From IMG/VR virus record IMGVR_UViG_3300009127_000001, positions 1 through 64,000 of that record: a DNA stretch of 64,000 nucleotides, one strand, 5' to 3'. Positions 38,314 to 46,207 of the stretch are shown one piece after another; within the stretch, counting starts at the first letter, position 1; the number at the start of each line of letters is the position of its first letter. The notes beneath the pieces were generated by a model. It was given only the letters and a program-made list of their open reading frames with translations. It was not told the DNA's origin and searched no databases. Position numbers and translations under genes: made by a program. The DNA comes from a virus.

Positions 38314-41175
38314 ATGGCAGTATACCTCAGTCCGGGCGTCTTCCCGCGAGAAATAGACCTTAGTGTTCTACCGGCTGCTATTGGGCCTCTGCGCCCAGCT
38401 TTCATCGGTACAGCTAACAAAGGTCCTATGAATGAGCCACTGTTGCTCGCTAATGCTCAATTAGCTCTGGATGCTTTTGGCGAACCGTTCCCAGAAAGTT
38501 ATTTCATGTACGCCATCCTCTCATTCATGGAGGAAGGTGCAGAATGCTATGCTATGCGTGTTGGTGTGGAATGCGAGACGGGCCAAGTAGCTGCCTTAGA
38601 CGACATCTGCATTGATACCTCAGGAGGTCGTGGAAAAGGATGGGGTAGAATACCTCTTTTCACTGGTATCGATTATGGTCGACTAACACTAAGAGAGATT
38701 GGTGATGGTATCGGCGATAATGCCGAACCGTATACCTTCCATGACGCATCAACAAGTGCTGTCGATTACAGCGACGTTGAAGTATCGAGCACATATGGTG
38801 CTACCACCGCTACGCTGACAATTACTGGTACTTATACCGGTTCAGTCGATGATTCTTTTGTGATGATCATCACTTCGGCTCCTTCTGTCTCAGCTGGAGC
38901 TCCAGTTGACGGTGCCGGTTTTGAGATCGTCAGGAATAGTGATGGTGAGGTTGTCGCAGAAGGTACTCTGGTTGACGATGACGACAACGGTACATCGCAA
39001 AACATTCGTATCGGCGATGGTCTGTATGTCAGAGTGGTAGTCACCGGTGGTGTCCTGGACGAGAATGACACCTTTATGTTCAGCGTGGCTCCGGACAACA
39101 GAGATTTTACTGTTGAGGTTGAAGGTGTTAGTAATGGCACCTATCAAATGCCCGCAGCCTCCTACACGACCGTACAAGCATTTGTTAACGCGGCAAATGC
39201 TGTTCTGACTGCTGCAGTGGAATCAGATTACATCTTTGTTGAGTATACTCTGGAAGATGGTTCGACGACGGTTCCCCAGATCAGGACATCGGTTGCTGGT
39301 GAACGAATCCAACTGACTGGTACCGAAGCATTCGCTCTAGAGGTAGGTACCACTCAATACGCTTGGGATATTCCTCGATCCTACTTGTTAGGTCTTGATG
39401 CCGGTCCTTATGATATTACGACTCAAAAGAACCGCGTCAAGATGGAATTGCTTGGTGAAGCAACATCACAAATTGAGGAATTCAACGTACCAGTAGGCCT
39501 TGATCAGACTACTGCATCGGTAGCCGCGAGCATTGATGGTGCGGGTGTCGTAGCGGGTGAAGTCCTATGGGACTCTTTTGAACTTACTGTCCCAGGCGGT
39601 ACTACTCACGTTGTAATCGTGACCTCTGTTGGTCGCCAATTAGACACTCTGATAATGCGGGCGAGTTACTCGAATCTCAAGACGTTACGATTCGCCGAAG
39701 AGGTGAATATTCCATACCCATATAAACGAGCTTACCGTGGTTTCTTCGATAGCCGAACGGAATTGCCGGATGCTGGAGAGGTAACTCCATCAAGCCCATT
39801 GAGCTGTGAGGATGATCCTCTAAGTGACGAGTGCGTCAGCGATACGGCGTACTTCCAAGGGATCGTTGGATGGTTGGTAGCGACGAGCCCTGGAACGTGG
39901 GTTGATGATTTCTCTGTGACCCTGGAAGCCTTCACCGATGGTGTTGGTGATCTTTCTGGGCGATATAAGCTGACGCTTTACGATGCGAATGATCAGCCCT
40001 TGGACGTTGTCGAAGATATCACCTTCGATAAGAGAGATGCCAGGTATATCGGCAACGTTATCAATCCTGGGACGACCCTTGGTGGTACTAATGGTAATAA
40101 CTACCTAAACTGGGAAGAGCGTCCGGCGTTCCTAGAAAACAATGTCAATGATCTTTCGACATTTGTGGTACGCCTACCCTCGCAGTTCAACATGAGGGAA
40201 TATGCTGGTCAAGCCAATGGTGTTCCTACTGACCCCGCATACTCAAGTGAATTGGATGCGGCAGTCATAGGAAATCCAGCGACATCGACTGGTCTGTACG
40301 CATTCCAGAATCCTGAGACGATCGACATTAACCTGTTGGTTACTCCTGGCTTCTCGACTGGTGCTGTAATCGGGACGGCTTTGCAGATTTGTGAGAGCCG
40401 TGGCGATGTACTGTACATTGTCGATCCGCCGTTTGGCCTGAGACCGCAACAGGTTGTTGACTGGCATAATGGGATGTTGCTATCAGACCTCAGGGCTGCC
40501 ATCAATAGCAGCTACGGTGCTCTATACTGGGGTTGGCTGCGGATCTTTGATCAGTTCTCGGCTGCTGAGATGTGGGTGCCGCCTAGCGGTCATGTTTCTG
40601 CAGTTTTCTCGAGGACTGCGAGAGACACGGAACAATGGTTCGCTCCTGCTGGTCTGAAACGTGGTAGATTGCTCACGGCGTTGGATGTTGAATACACACC
40701 GGCCATGGGTGAGCGGGATCTGCTATATGGTTCTGGTAATGCGGTGAACCCGATCGTGAAGTTCCCGCAAGACGGTATTACCGTTTGGGGCCAGCGAACG
40801 CTTCAAAGAACACAATCAGCTCTGGATCGTGTAAATGTCAGAATGCTTTTGATCTTCATCAAGAAGAATCTGATCCAGTTGCTAAGAAACTTCATCTTTG
40901 AGCCGAATGACGCTGTCTTGTGGCGACAGGTCGAGGCTTCGATCAACCCATTCCTTGGTGATATCAAGGCTCGGCGTGGTCTGCAGGCTTTTAAGGTGGT
41001 TTGTGATCAGACCAATAATACACCTGAACGTATAGATCGTAACGAGTTGTGGGTATCAGTGTTCTTGCAGCCGACGAGGACGGTTGAATTTATCGTCCTT
41101 AACTTAGTCATAATGCGAACTGGTGCTAGCTTCTCGGCAGAAGAAGTCTTGGCGGCAGGTGGTATTGTTTCCTAA
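38314..41175 (+). CDS. Tail sheath protein
   Basis: 953 residues, longer than T4 gp18. The N-terminus (YLSPGVFPREIDLS) and the C-terminal third are typical of contractile sheath proteins: WGWLRIFDQFSAAEMWVPPS, FAPAGLKRGRLL, ITVWGQRTLQRTQSALDRVN and the final beta strand region LQPTRTVEFIVLNLVI. Residues of about 150-260 form an extra Ig-like or beta-sandwich insertion (Thr/Val/Asp-rich). GGGAG precedes the start. Codons are more GC-rich than in neighbouring genes, as expected for the most abundant tail protein. Confidence 0.93.
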   Translation: MAVYLSPGVFPREIDLSVLPAAIGPLRPAFIGTANKGPMNEPLLLANAQLALDAFGEPFPESYFMYAILSFMEEGAECYAMRVGVECETGQVAALDDICIDTSGGRGKGWGRIPLFTGIDYGRLTLREIGDGIGDNAEPYTFHDASTSAVDYSDVEVSSTYGATTATLTITGTYTGSVDDSFVMIITSAPSVSAGAPVDGAGFEIVRNSDGEVVAEGTLVDDDDNGTSQNIRIGDGLYVRVVVTGGVLDENDTFMFSVAPDNRDFTVEVEGVSNGTYQMPAASYTTVQAFVNAANAVLTAAVESDYIFVEYTLEDGSTTVPQIRTSVAGERIQLTGTEAFALEVGTTQYAWDIPRSYLLGLDAGPYDITTQKNRVKMELLGEATSQIEEFNVPVGLDQTTASVAASIDGAGVVAGEVLWDSFELTVPGGTTHVVIVTSVGRQLDTLIMRASYSNLKTLRFAEEVNIPYPYKRAYRGFFDSRTELPDAGEVTPSSPLSCEDDPLSDECVSDTAYFQGIVGWLVATSPGTWVDDFSVTLEAFTDGVGDLSGRYKLTLYDANDQPLDVVEDITFDKRDARYIGNVINPGTTLGGTNGNNYLNWEERPAFLENNVNDLSTFVVRLPSQFNMREYAGQANGVPTDPAYSSELDAAVIGNPATSTGLYAFQNPETIDINLLVTPGFSTGAVIGTALQICESRGDVLYIVDPPFGLRPQQVVDWHNGMLLSDLRAAINSSYGALYWGWLRIFDQFSAAEMWVPPSGHVSAVFSRTARDTEQWFAPAGLKRGRLLTALDVEYTPAMGERDLLYGSGNAVNPIVKFPQDGITVWGQRTLQRTQSALDRVNVRMLLIFIKKNLIQLLRNFIFEPNDAVLWRQVEASINPFLGDIKARRGLQAFKVVCDQTNNTPERIDRNELWVSVFLQPTRTVEFIVLNLVIMRTGASFSAEEVLAAGGIVS

Positions 41176-41185
41176 GGAGTAAAAC

Positions 41186-41788
41186 ATGCCTGGTTTCAAT
41201 GTGAATGGCATTGGCGGTGGCGGAGTGCCCAACACCATGGAAGTCCGCCGTAAGCATCGGTGGGTTTTCGAGGTTATTCTACGTGGTGAAGGTACGCCAT
41301 TTTCCACCATATCTCGACTGATGCTGCAGTCTGCCTCAAGACCTAGCTTCAAGTTCGAACAGCCTGAAATGCACCATAATCAGGAAGTGGTCCGTTTTGC
41401 TGGTAAGCAAGACTGGGACCCGATTACTCTGGTATGGTATGATGGGGAACAGAAACCCGATATATCTGCGGATATTTATTACTGGCTGGAAACAGTAGTA
41501 AATATGACGACTATTCAGGTGGCACATCCTGAAAAGTATAAGAAGTTTGCCCAGCTTGCTATGGTCGGCGGTATGGCCTTAGTGGGCGGAATGGGTGCTA
41601 CTGCTGTCTCTGAGAGATGGGAGCTATATGGTACATGGCCAGCTGAAATCAATTGGCAAGAGCTTGATTACACCTCAACCGATCTGATGACCATCGAAGC
41701 GACGATGCGGTACGATCGTGCGATTCGTAGCTGCCAGAACAGTGCTACTAACGAGCCGGTTACTCCTGCATGCCCGCCTGGAATGTAG
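41186..41788 (+). CDS. Tail tube protein (T4 gp19-like), copy 1
   Basis: 200 residues, directly after the sheath with AAGGAG 8 nt before ATG. Begins MPGFNVNGIGG; contains KHRWVFEVIL, then FKFEQPEMHHNQEVVRFAGK and DPITLVWYDGEQKPD, then DYTSTDLMTIEATMRYDRA, a layout of gp19/tube proteins (strand, long loop, strand, YD near the end). Likely the main tail tube subunit because it lies next to the sheath gene and has the best ribosome binding site. Confidence 0.8.
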   Translation: MPGFNVNGIGGGGVPNTMEVRRKHRWVFEVILRGEGTPFSTISRLMLQSASRPSFKFEQPEMHHNQEVVRFAGKQDWDPITLVWYDGEQKPDISADIYYWLETVVNMTTIQVAHPEKYKKFAQLAMVGGMALVGGMGATAVSERWELYGTWPAEINWQELDYTSTDLMTIEATMRYDRAIRSCQNSATNEPVTPACPPGM

Positions 41789-41815
41789 TGCAGGTGTTTG
41801 GGTTGTACATATGAT

Positions 41816-42424
41816 ATGCCAGGCTTTAATATACCAGCACCTGACTCAGACTGTGCCCCACCGGGCTTAGAGGGCAAACCCCCGTACGACCCTCCTTCCT
41901 ATATAACAGAATCCGCTAGAAAACATAGATATATTTGGGAAATATTTGCAGCTCAATCTCTTGGTGGTTCATCATTAGACTGGCAATCATTGCTGGTCTA
42001 TGCGTATAAATGCAGTAGACCCACCCCAGAATTCGATGAAATAACTATACATAGTGCTCAAGATGAAATTTATAGACCCGGTAAAAATAGATGGAAACCT
42101 GTAGAAGTCTCATTCTATGAGGTTGTAAACAGCGCTGGTGAAGATAGTCCAGCAATGTTGATATATGACTGGTGGGCTGGAGATCCTAGAAATAGTAAAT
42201 CAATTCTTGACCTTAGGACTAGCACGCATAATGTACCAAAAGACTATTATAGATTATGCAAATTAGCAATGCTTGATGGTGAAGCAAAATATATATGGCA
42301 ATATGAATTGATGGATTGTTGGCCATCTAAAGTGACCCCATCAGATTTATCCTATGCTGATACAGATATAGCAGATATAACAGTTACTCTCCGCTTCAAT
42401 AAGGCAAGGGAGAGGGAGGGATAA
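41816..42424 (+). CDS. Tail tube-like protein, copy 2
   Basis: 202 residues starting MPGFNIPAPDSD. Shares KHRYIWEIF, a central PTPEFDEITIHSAQDEIYRPGK, KPVEVSFYEVVN and DTDIADITVTLRFNKA with the first copy. The binding site is weak. Likely a second tube-type protein with a special position, for example at the tip of the tube. Confidence 0.7.
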   Translation: MPGFNIPAPDSDCAPPGLEGKPPYDPPSYITESARKHRYIWEIFAAQSLGGSSLDWQSLLVYAYKCSRPTPEFDEITIHSAQDEIYRPGKNRWKPVEVSFYEVVNSAGEDSPAMLIYDWWAGDPRNSKSILDLRTSTHNVPKDYYRLCKLAMLDGEAKYIWQYELMDCWPSKVTPSDLSYADTDIADITVTLRFNKAREREG

Positions 42425-42425
42425 T

Positions 42426-42986
42426 ATGCCAGGATTTGCTGTACAAGGCTTTGCTGATCCTGTTGGTGGCATGACAGTGCCCGATAGTTCGAAGCACGTA
42501 CCTTCTGAGTCAGAATACTACTATATTTATATGTGGGAAATCTTCAAAATCTTTGAAGACACATTAGAAAGCCCACCTGGAGCTAGAAGTGCTCTTATCC
42601 ATCTTAAGGATATGACACTTCCTACATTTACTGTCAACCAAGAAACGGTTCTTGGGGCGAGCCTAGAATATAAATGGGCAAAGAGTGTTACATGGGATGA
42701 TATTAAAGTAACATGGTATGATACAGTAGGAATGTTACAATACTTAAAGGAATGGCGCGAGACTATATGGACATCTATGAAAGGCCTGAAAGTTGCTAGT
42801 GAATATAAGAAACAATCACATCTAGAGACTTTCCTCCCGACTGGTAAATCAGTACAGGGATGGCTACTAAATGGTAGTTGGCCAAAAGTTATACGACATG
42901 GAGAAATGACCTATACTAATAGTGACGTCAAAACTGTAGAAGTCACTGTAGCATATGATTGGGCGGAAGAATTACCGCCTGAATAG
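42426..42986 (+). CDS. Tail tube-like protein, copy 3
   Basis: 186 residues starting MPGFAVQGFADP. It has YIYMWEIFKIF, LPTFTVNQETVLGASLEYKW, DIKVTWYDTVGML and NSDVKTVEVTVAYDWA, matching the two copies upstream. Starts 1 nt after the second copy. Three tube-like proteins in a row suggest tube ends or baseplate adaptors like T4 gp48/gp54, but sequence does not say which. Confidence 0.65.
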   Translation: MPGFAVQGFADPVGGMTVPDSSKHVPSESEYYYIYMWEIFKIFEDTLESPPGARSALIHLKDMTLPTFTVNQETVLGASLEYKWAKSVTWDDIKVTWYDTVGMLQYLKEWRETIWTSMKGLKVASEYKKQSHLETFLPTGKSVQGWLLNGSWPKVIRHGEMTYTNSDVKTVEVTVAYDWAEELPPE

Positions 42987-43066
42987 CGCCTCTTATTATA
43001 TCCAATCTATAGTTAACGCTTTCTATATCATCTGAAGTACATAAGATACAAATAAGGGGATAATAT

Positions 43067-44146
43067 ATGGCCGACGAAAAGATTCCTGAATCGGAAGACA
43101 ATCTTCCTGATGGTGCTGCTCCTCCCGAAGAGGAATTAAACATCAATGGTCCCGATGAACCTAAAATGCCAGTTGATGGTGGGCCTCAATTACTTGATGA
43201 AGATCAAGTAAACAAAATGGATGAACGGGTTGGTGACCTAGGGCTCCAAGACGAAGAACTCACCTCTAGAGAAGTACTCAATCGAGTACTACAGGCCTCA
43301 GAAGAACAACTTATACCATGGGAAGAATGCCATCTTCCAAGTAGAGGAATGTACTACGGATGGTCAGATGGTATCATCATGGTAAAAGCGATGGGCCAAA
43401 CCGCCGAGAAAGTCTTGGCTACACAAAGGCTGGCACAGAGTGGCCAATCGATAGATTATCTGTTCAAGGAATGCTGCCAGTTCCCAGATGAATTTGATGC
43501 CACGGACTTATTGTTGGGTGATAGAGTTTTTCTACTTTATTTCCTGCGTGGTATTACTTATGGTAATCTATACGAATTTGCAGTAACATGCCCGAATGTG
43601 ACCTGCAATGCGACCAATACACACATATATGATCTTAATGAACTAGCTCAAACCATAGTCTGGGCTAATAATTCTCTGGGTTCAGAACCGTTTAAGGTCA
43701 TATTACCATATTTCAGTAAAGTAACCAAGAAAGAATTCTGGGTTGGTGTGCGATTCCTACGTGCCAAGGATGCTAATGAGATGCTTGGTAAAAGGAAATT
43801 CAAGAAGAAGTCGTACGCAAGACCTGGTAATGTTAAGACTAACCCGCTGAAGTATGGTCGTGGAGCTGGGGGAGGTGGTGCAGCTCAACAACAAGAACTT
43901 GATGATACTATAACTGATAATCTTGAGAAGATTATTGTCAATGTGATGGGGGAGAGTGATCTCTTTACTATTAGGAATTTTATTGGGAAGTTACACGGGC
44001 GAGATACTACGGCAATCAGAGAATGGTTGCGTGAGAATACTCCTGGTATTGATAATACTGTTGCGGTGACGTGCCCCGATTGTGAGACTGATTTTAAAGT
44101 GGAGTTGCCGATAACAGAAAACTTTTTTCGCCCGACAGAGCAGTGA
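43067..44146 (+). CDS. T4 gp26-like baseplate / tail assembly protein
   Basis: 359 residues. The first 65 are acidic and Pro-rich, probably disordered. Then IPWEECHLPSRGMYYGWSDG, YLFKECC, LLLGDRVFLLYFLRGITYG and CPNVTCNATNTHIYDLN, and a late CPDCETDFKVELP. The two Cys pairs may bind zinc. This is the layout of the phage T4-type baseplate family (gp26/gp51 group), often acting as tail assembly chaperone. A T6 run (44123-44128) lies 16 nt before the stop, and a second frame continues through it. Confidence 0.65.
   Translation: MADEKIPESEDNLPDGAAPPEEELNINGPDEPKMPVDGGPQLLDEDQVNKMDERVGDLGLQDEELTSREVLNRVLQASEEQLIPWEECHLPSRGMYYGWSDGIIMVKAMGQTAEKVLATQRLAQSGQSIDYLFKECCQFPDEFDATDLLLGDRVFLLYFLRGITYGNLYEFAVTCPNVTCNATNTHIYDLNELAQTIVWANNSLGSEPFKVILPYFSKVTKKEFWVGVRFLRAKDANEMLGKRKFKKKSYARPGNVKTNPLKYGRGAGGGGAAQQQELDDTITDNLEKIIVNVMGESDLFTIRNFIGKLHGRDTTAIREWLRENTPGIDNTVAVTCPDCETDFKVELPITENFFRPTEQ
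44123..44128 (+). other. Candidate programmed frameshift site (T6 run)
   Basis: Six Ts decode as TTT TTT in the gp26-like frame. The frame of the following small gene is open from 44115 onwards, so a +1 or -2 slip between 44115 and 44146 would fuse the two. The small gene's ATG has no ribosome binding site, which favours this reading. Not proven. Confidence 0.4.
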
Positions 44147-44174
44147 GGAGTATGACCGTCTATATAATAATATT

Positions 44175-44387
44175 ATGGAACAGCAGTTCCAATTAAAGCA
44201 TTATGGTAATCTTGATATATTCGAACAGGATAATATGACGGCCGAGGATAGAAATTGGTATATGAAAAGGCTTGAGAGGGAGTTCAAGGAGAGGGCCGAT
44301 AGGGAAAAGCGACAAATGGGTTCGCATTCTCTCCCACATATTCCTCGCCCATCTATACCGTCTATGCCTTCTGTGCGTCGACGATAG
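44175..44387 (+). CDS. gp51-like small protein or frameshift extension of the gp26-like protein
   Basis: 70 residues from the ATG, about 90 if made by frameshift. Sequence FQLKHYGNLDIFEQDNMTAE followed by DRNWYMKRLEREFKER resembles the C-terminal parts of phage tail chaperone pairs (YGxxxxFxxxNMxxxDRxWYxxRLxxE). The end is Pro/Ser/Arg-rich. The ATG at 44175 is preceded only by an AT-rich stretch. The role would be tape measure chaperone or baseplate hub assembly. Confidence 0.55.
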   Translation: MEQQFQLKHYGNLDIFEQDNMTAEDRNWYMKRLEREFKERADREKRQMGSHSLPHIPRPSIPSMPSVRRR

Positions 44388-44437
44388 TCTGCATCACCAC
44401 ACATCAAAGATATTATAGCTTTTAGGGAGTGTGTGGT

Positions 44438-45304
44438 ATGACATGTGCACAGCTTACTGGTGCGTATCCACGAATCTCTGCCAGAAGAGGCAGTGTGGTT
44501 GATCTAAACGTGGATTTCCGAAAGAATGGGGTATTAACTGATCCATACGCTATCAGGCAAATTGAGATCTATAAGTCATCGGTGGTTCCACATAATTTGG
44601 TGGCTACTGTGCCTGTTGTTGATCTCGATGATCCTCTATACCCATCTCCAATTTGTCGCCATGAGATAGCTTCTGAAGCTGGCGACTGCTGCACAGAGCC
44701 ATCAGAGGATGATACACCGGTAGCTGGCAGATATCACCTTCCCTATGCTATTTCAGAGGACTTTGAAGTACCTGATGTCTATTTTGATGTTTGGTACTAT
44801 TTCGCCGATAATCCTTGTGGAGCGTTAGGTACGGATGCTACAGATTGTGATATGGATGAGGACACCTATGACCCATTGTTATTAAGGTGTTGTCATCGGT
44901 TTTGGGTTTATCCAGAAGAATGGTTTTGCGACGATCGGTTACAGACTATTCGGTTTGGTTTTGAACCACTAGATCAGAAATTTCATACACCTGAGGCGAG
45001 GCCTCTTGAGGTTGGGCTTATGCCTTTGCCTTTGTATGATTATAATTTCAATCTTGTTAATCCTATCATTCCATTTTTGCAGCCGACTATCACGATAGAA
45101 ACTCAGCACAATGAATTGCTTGCCGATGCTGAGGCATGTAGGATTGGTATCAGACAAGGATCGTATAGGTCAAATCCGTGGGTAGTCCAGTATGATCTCA
45201 ACACGTCTCGTTTTTTAAAGGGGACATATAGGTATTACATCACTTTGACGCTGCCGAATGGTTCGACTAGGGTGAGCAGGAAATTTGTTCTTACGATATC
45301 ATGA
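44438..45304 (+). CDS. Cys-rich structural-type protein (288 aa)
   Basis: Begins with CAQLTGAYPRISARRGSVVDLNVDF and is beta-rich throughout, with 12 or so cysteines in the middle (CRHE, GDCCTEP, LRCCHRF). It ends with PNGSTRVSRKFVLTI, an Ig-like strand pattern. GGGAG precedes the ATG. Likely a tail or fibre component. No family recognised. Confidence 0.55.
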   Translation: MTCAQLTGAYPRISARRGSVVDLNVDFRKNGVLTDPYAIRQIEIYKSSVVPHNLVATVPVVDLDDPLYPSPICRHEIASEAGDCCTEPSEDDTPVAGRYHLPYAISEDFEVPDVYFDVWYYFADNPCGALGTDATDCDMDEDTYDPLLLRCCHRFWVYPEEWFCDDRLQTIRFGFEPLDQKFHTPEARPLEVGLMPLPLYDYNFNLVNPIIPFLQPTITIETQHNELLADAEACRIGIRQGSYRSNPWVVQYDLNTSRFLKGTYRYYITLTLPNGSTRVSRKFVLTIS

Positions 45305-45329
45305 TGCTCCTAGCTCACTTTAGGAGACT

Positions 45330-45821
45330 ATGATGAAATCGATGAAGATATTGTGGGTCGAGGACTTACAAGTCGATATCGCTCTAATGCAGCGAGTATT
45401 AGAACACAATGATAAGAATAAGTTGATATCATTGGAGGTTGTTAGTACTCTACATGATGCACATGGACGTGAAAGACATGCAGATTTGATTTTGTTAGAT
45501 CTGAATCTGCCAGATTCAACACCTAAACAAACTATTGAATATATTAGATATAGACGACATAAAAGTCCCCCTGTTGTCGTCTTTTCAGGTAGTGAAGAGC
45601 TTGAGTTAATTCTGGAAGCTAATAATGCAGGAGCATTGACATACCTATGGAAGGGTCAAGGGAATATGCAATTTATAGGAAATGCCCTTATTGTTCAAGC
45701 TTATCTGTTGCTGAAGGAGAGGAAAATTAGGTTTTGGAGGTGTGTGTTCTTTTGGTGTATCATACTTAGTTTGTTTGGGCTTTTCGTGTATGGTTTGTGC
45801 CTTCATGCTTGTGTAGGATAA
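45330..45821 (+). CDS. Response-regulator receiver domain with a C-terminal membrane helix
   Basis: 163 residues. Receiver motifs are complete: E11-D12 acidic pair (WVEDLQ), phospho-acceptor D57 in LILLDLNLP, S86 in VFSGSEE and K108 in YLWKGQ. There is no DNA-binding or enzyme output domain; instead a single hydrophobic helix (about 136-157) ends the protein, so the receiver is probably tethered to the membrane. AGGAG precedes the ATG. It is followed by a small membrane protein and a Cache/GAF/PAS sensor, forming a signalling cluster. Confidence 0.85.
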   Translation: MMKSMKILWVEDLQVDIALMQRVLEHNDKNKLISLEVVSTLHDAHGRERHADLILLDLNLPDSTPKQTIEYIRYRRHKSPPVVVFSGSEELELILEANNAGALTYLWKGQGNMQFIGNALIVQAYLLLKERKIRFWRCVFFWCIILSLFGLFVYGLCLHACVG

Positions 45822-45824
45822 TTT

Positions 45825-45856
45825 ATGACTGGGTTAACTTATGACTGGGTTAACTT
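45825..45856 (+). repeat. 16-nt tandem duplication
   Basis: The unit ATGACTGGGTTAACTT occurs twice in direct succession, then ATGG begins the next gene at 45857. Each unit starts with ATG, so three ATGs are spaced 16 nt apart in three different frames. Only the third opens the long frame. Confidence 0.9.
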
Positions 45857-46207
45857 ATGGTGTGGACTCTTACTCATATACTAGTCTTCATGTCGGCCTT
45901 CGGCGTCGCAGCTCTTGGAGGACTAGCAGCTTTACTGAGAGGTAAAGAAGATCTGAATCTCAGATCCGTCTTATCGTCTATCTTATATAGTGGAATCATT
46001 GGATTAATTGTTGCTTTAATGTGGTATAATTACTTTGAAGGCAAAGGAAATATACCATTTTTGTTAGCCGTGAGTGGGCTAGCTGGAATAGGTGGGGCAA
46101 CGGCACTTGATTTAATGAAGATTTTCTTTCAGGGGAAGATAAATCTCCATATTGAACCGGTTCCTGATGAGTCGGAGGAGGATGATGAGCCAAACGATGA
46201 TACGTGA
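45857..46207 (+). CDS. Small membrane protein with acidic tail (116 aa)
   Basis: Three hydrophobic segments (about 3-25, 45-63 and 67-90) and an acidic C-terminus (DESEEDDEPNDD). No family recognised. The start ATG follows a tandem duplication and has no ribosome binding site; the AGGA site lies before the first ATG of the duplication (45825), whose frame is short. It overlaps the sensor gene by 23 nt. Confidence 0.6.
   Translation: MVWTLTHILVFMSAFGVAALGGLAALLRGKEDLNLRSVLSSILYSGIIGLIVALMWYNYFEGKGNIPFLLAVSGLAGIGGATALDLMKIFFQGKINLHIEPVPDESEEDDEPNDDT

Noticed and set aside
46152-46185. Longer N-terminus of the sensor protein from 46152
   Set aside because: The added residues are only the shadow of the acidic tail of the previous gene; later ATGs at 46185 or 46197 give a normal N-terminal membrane helix.
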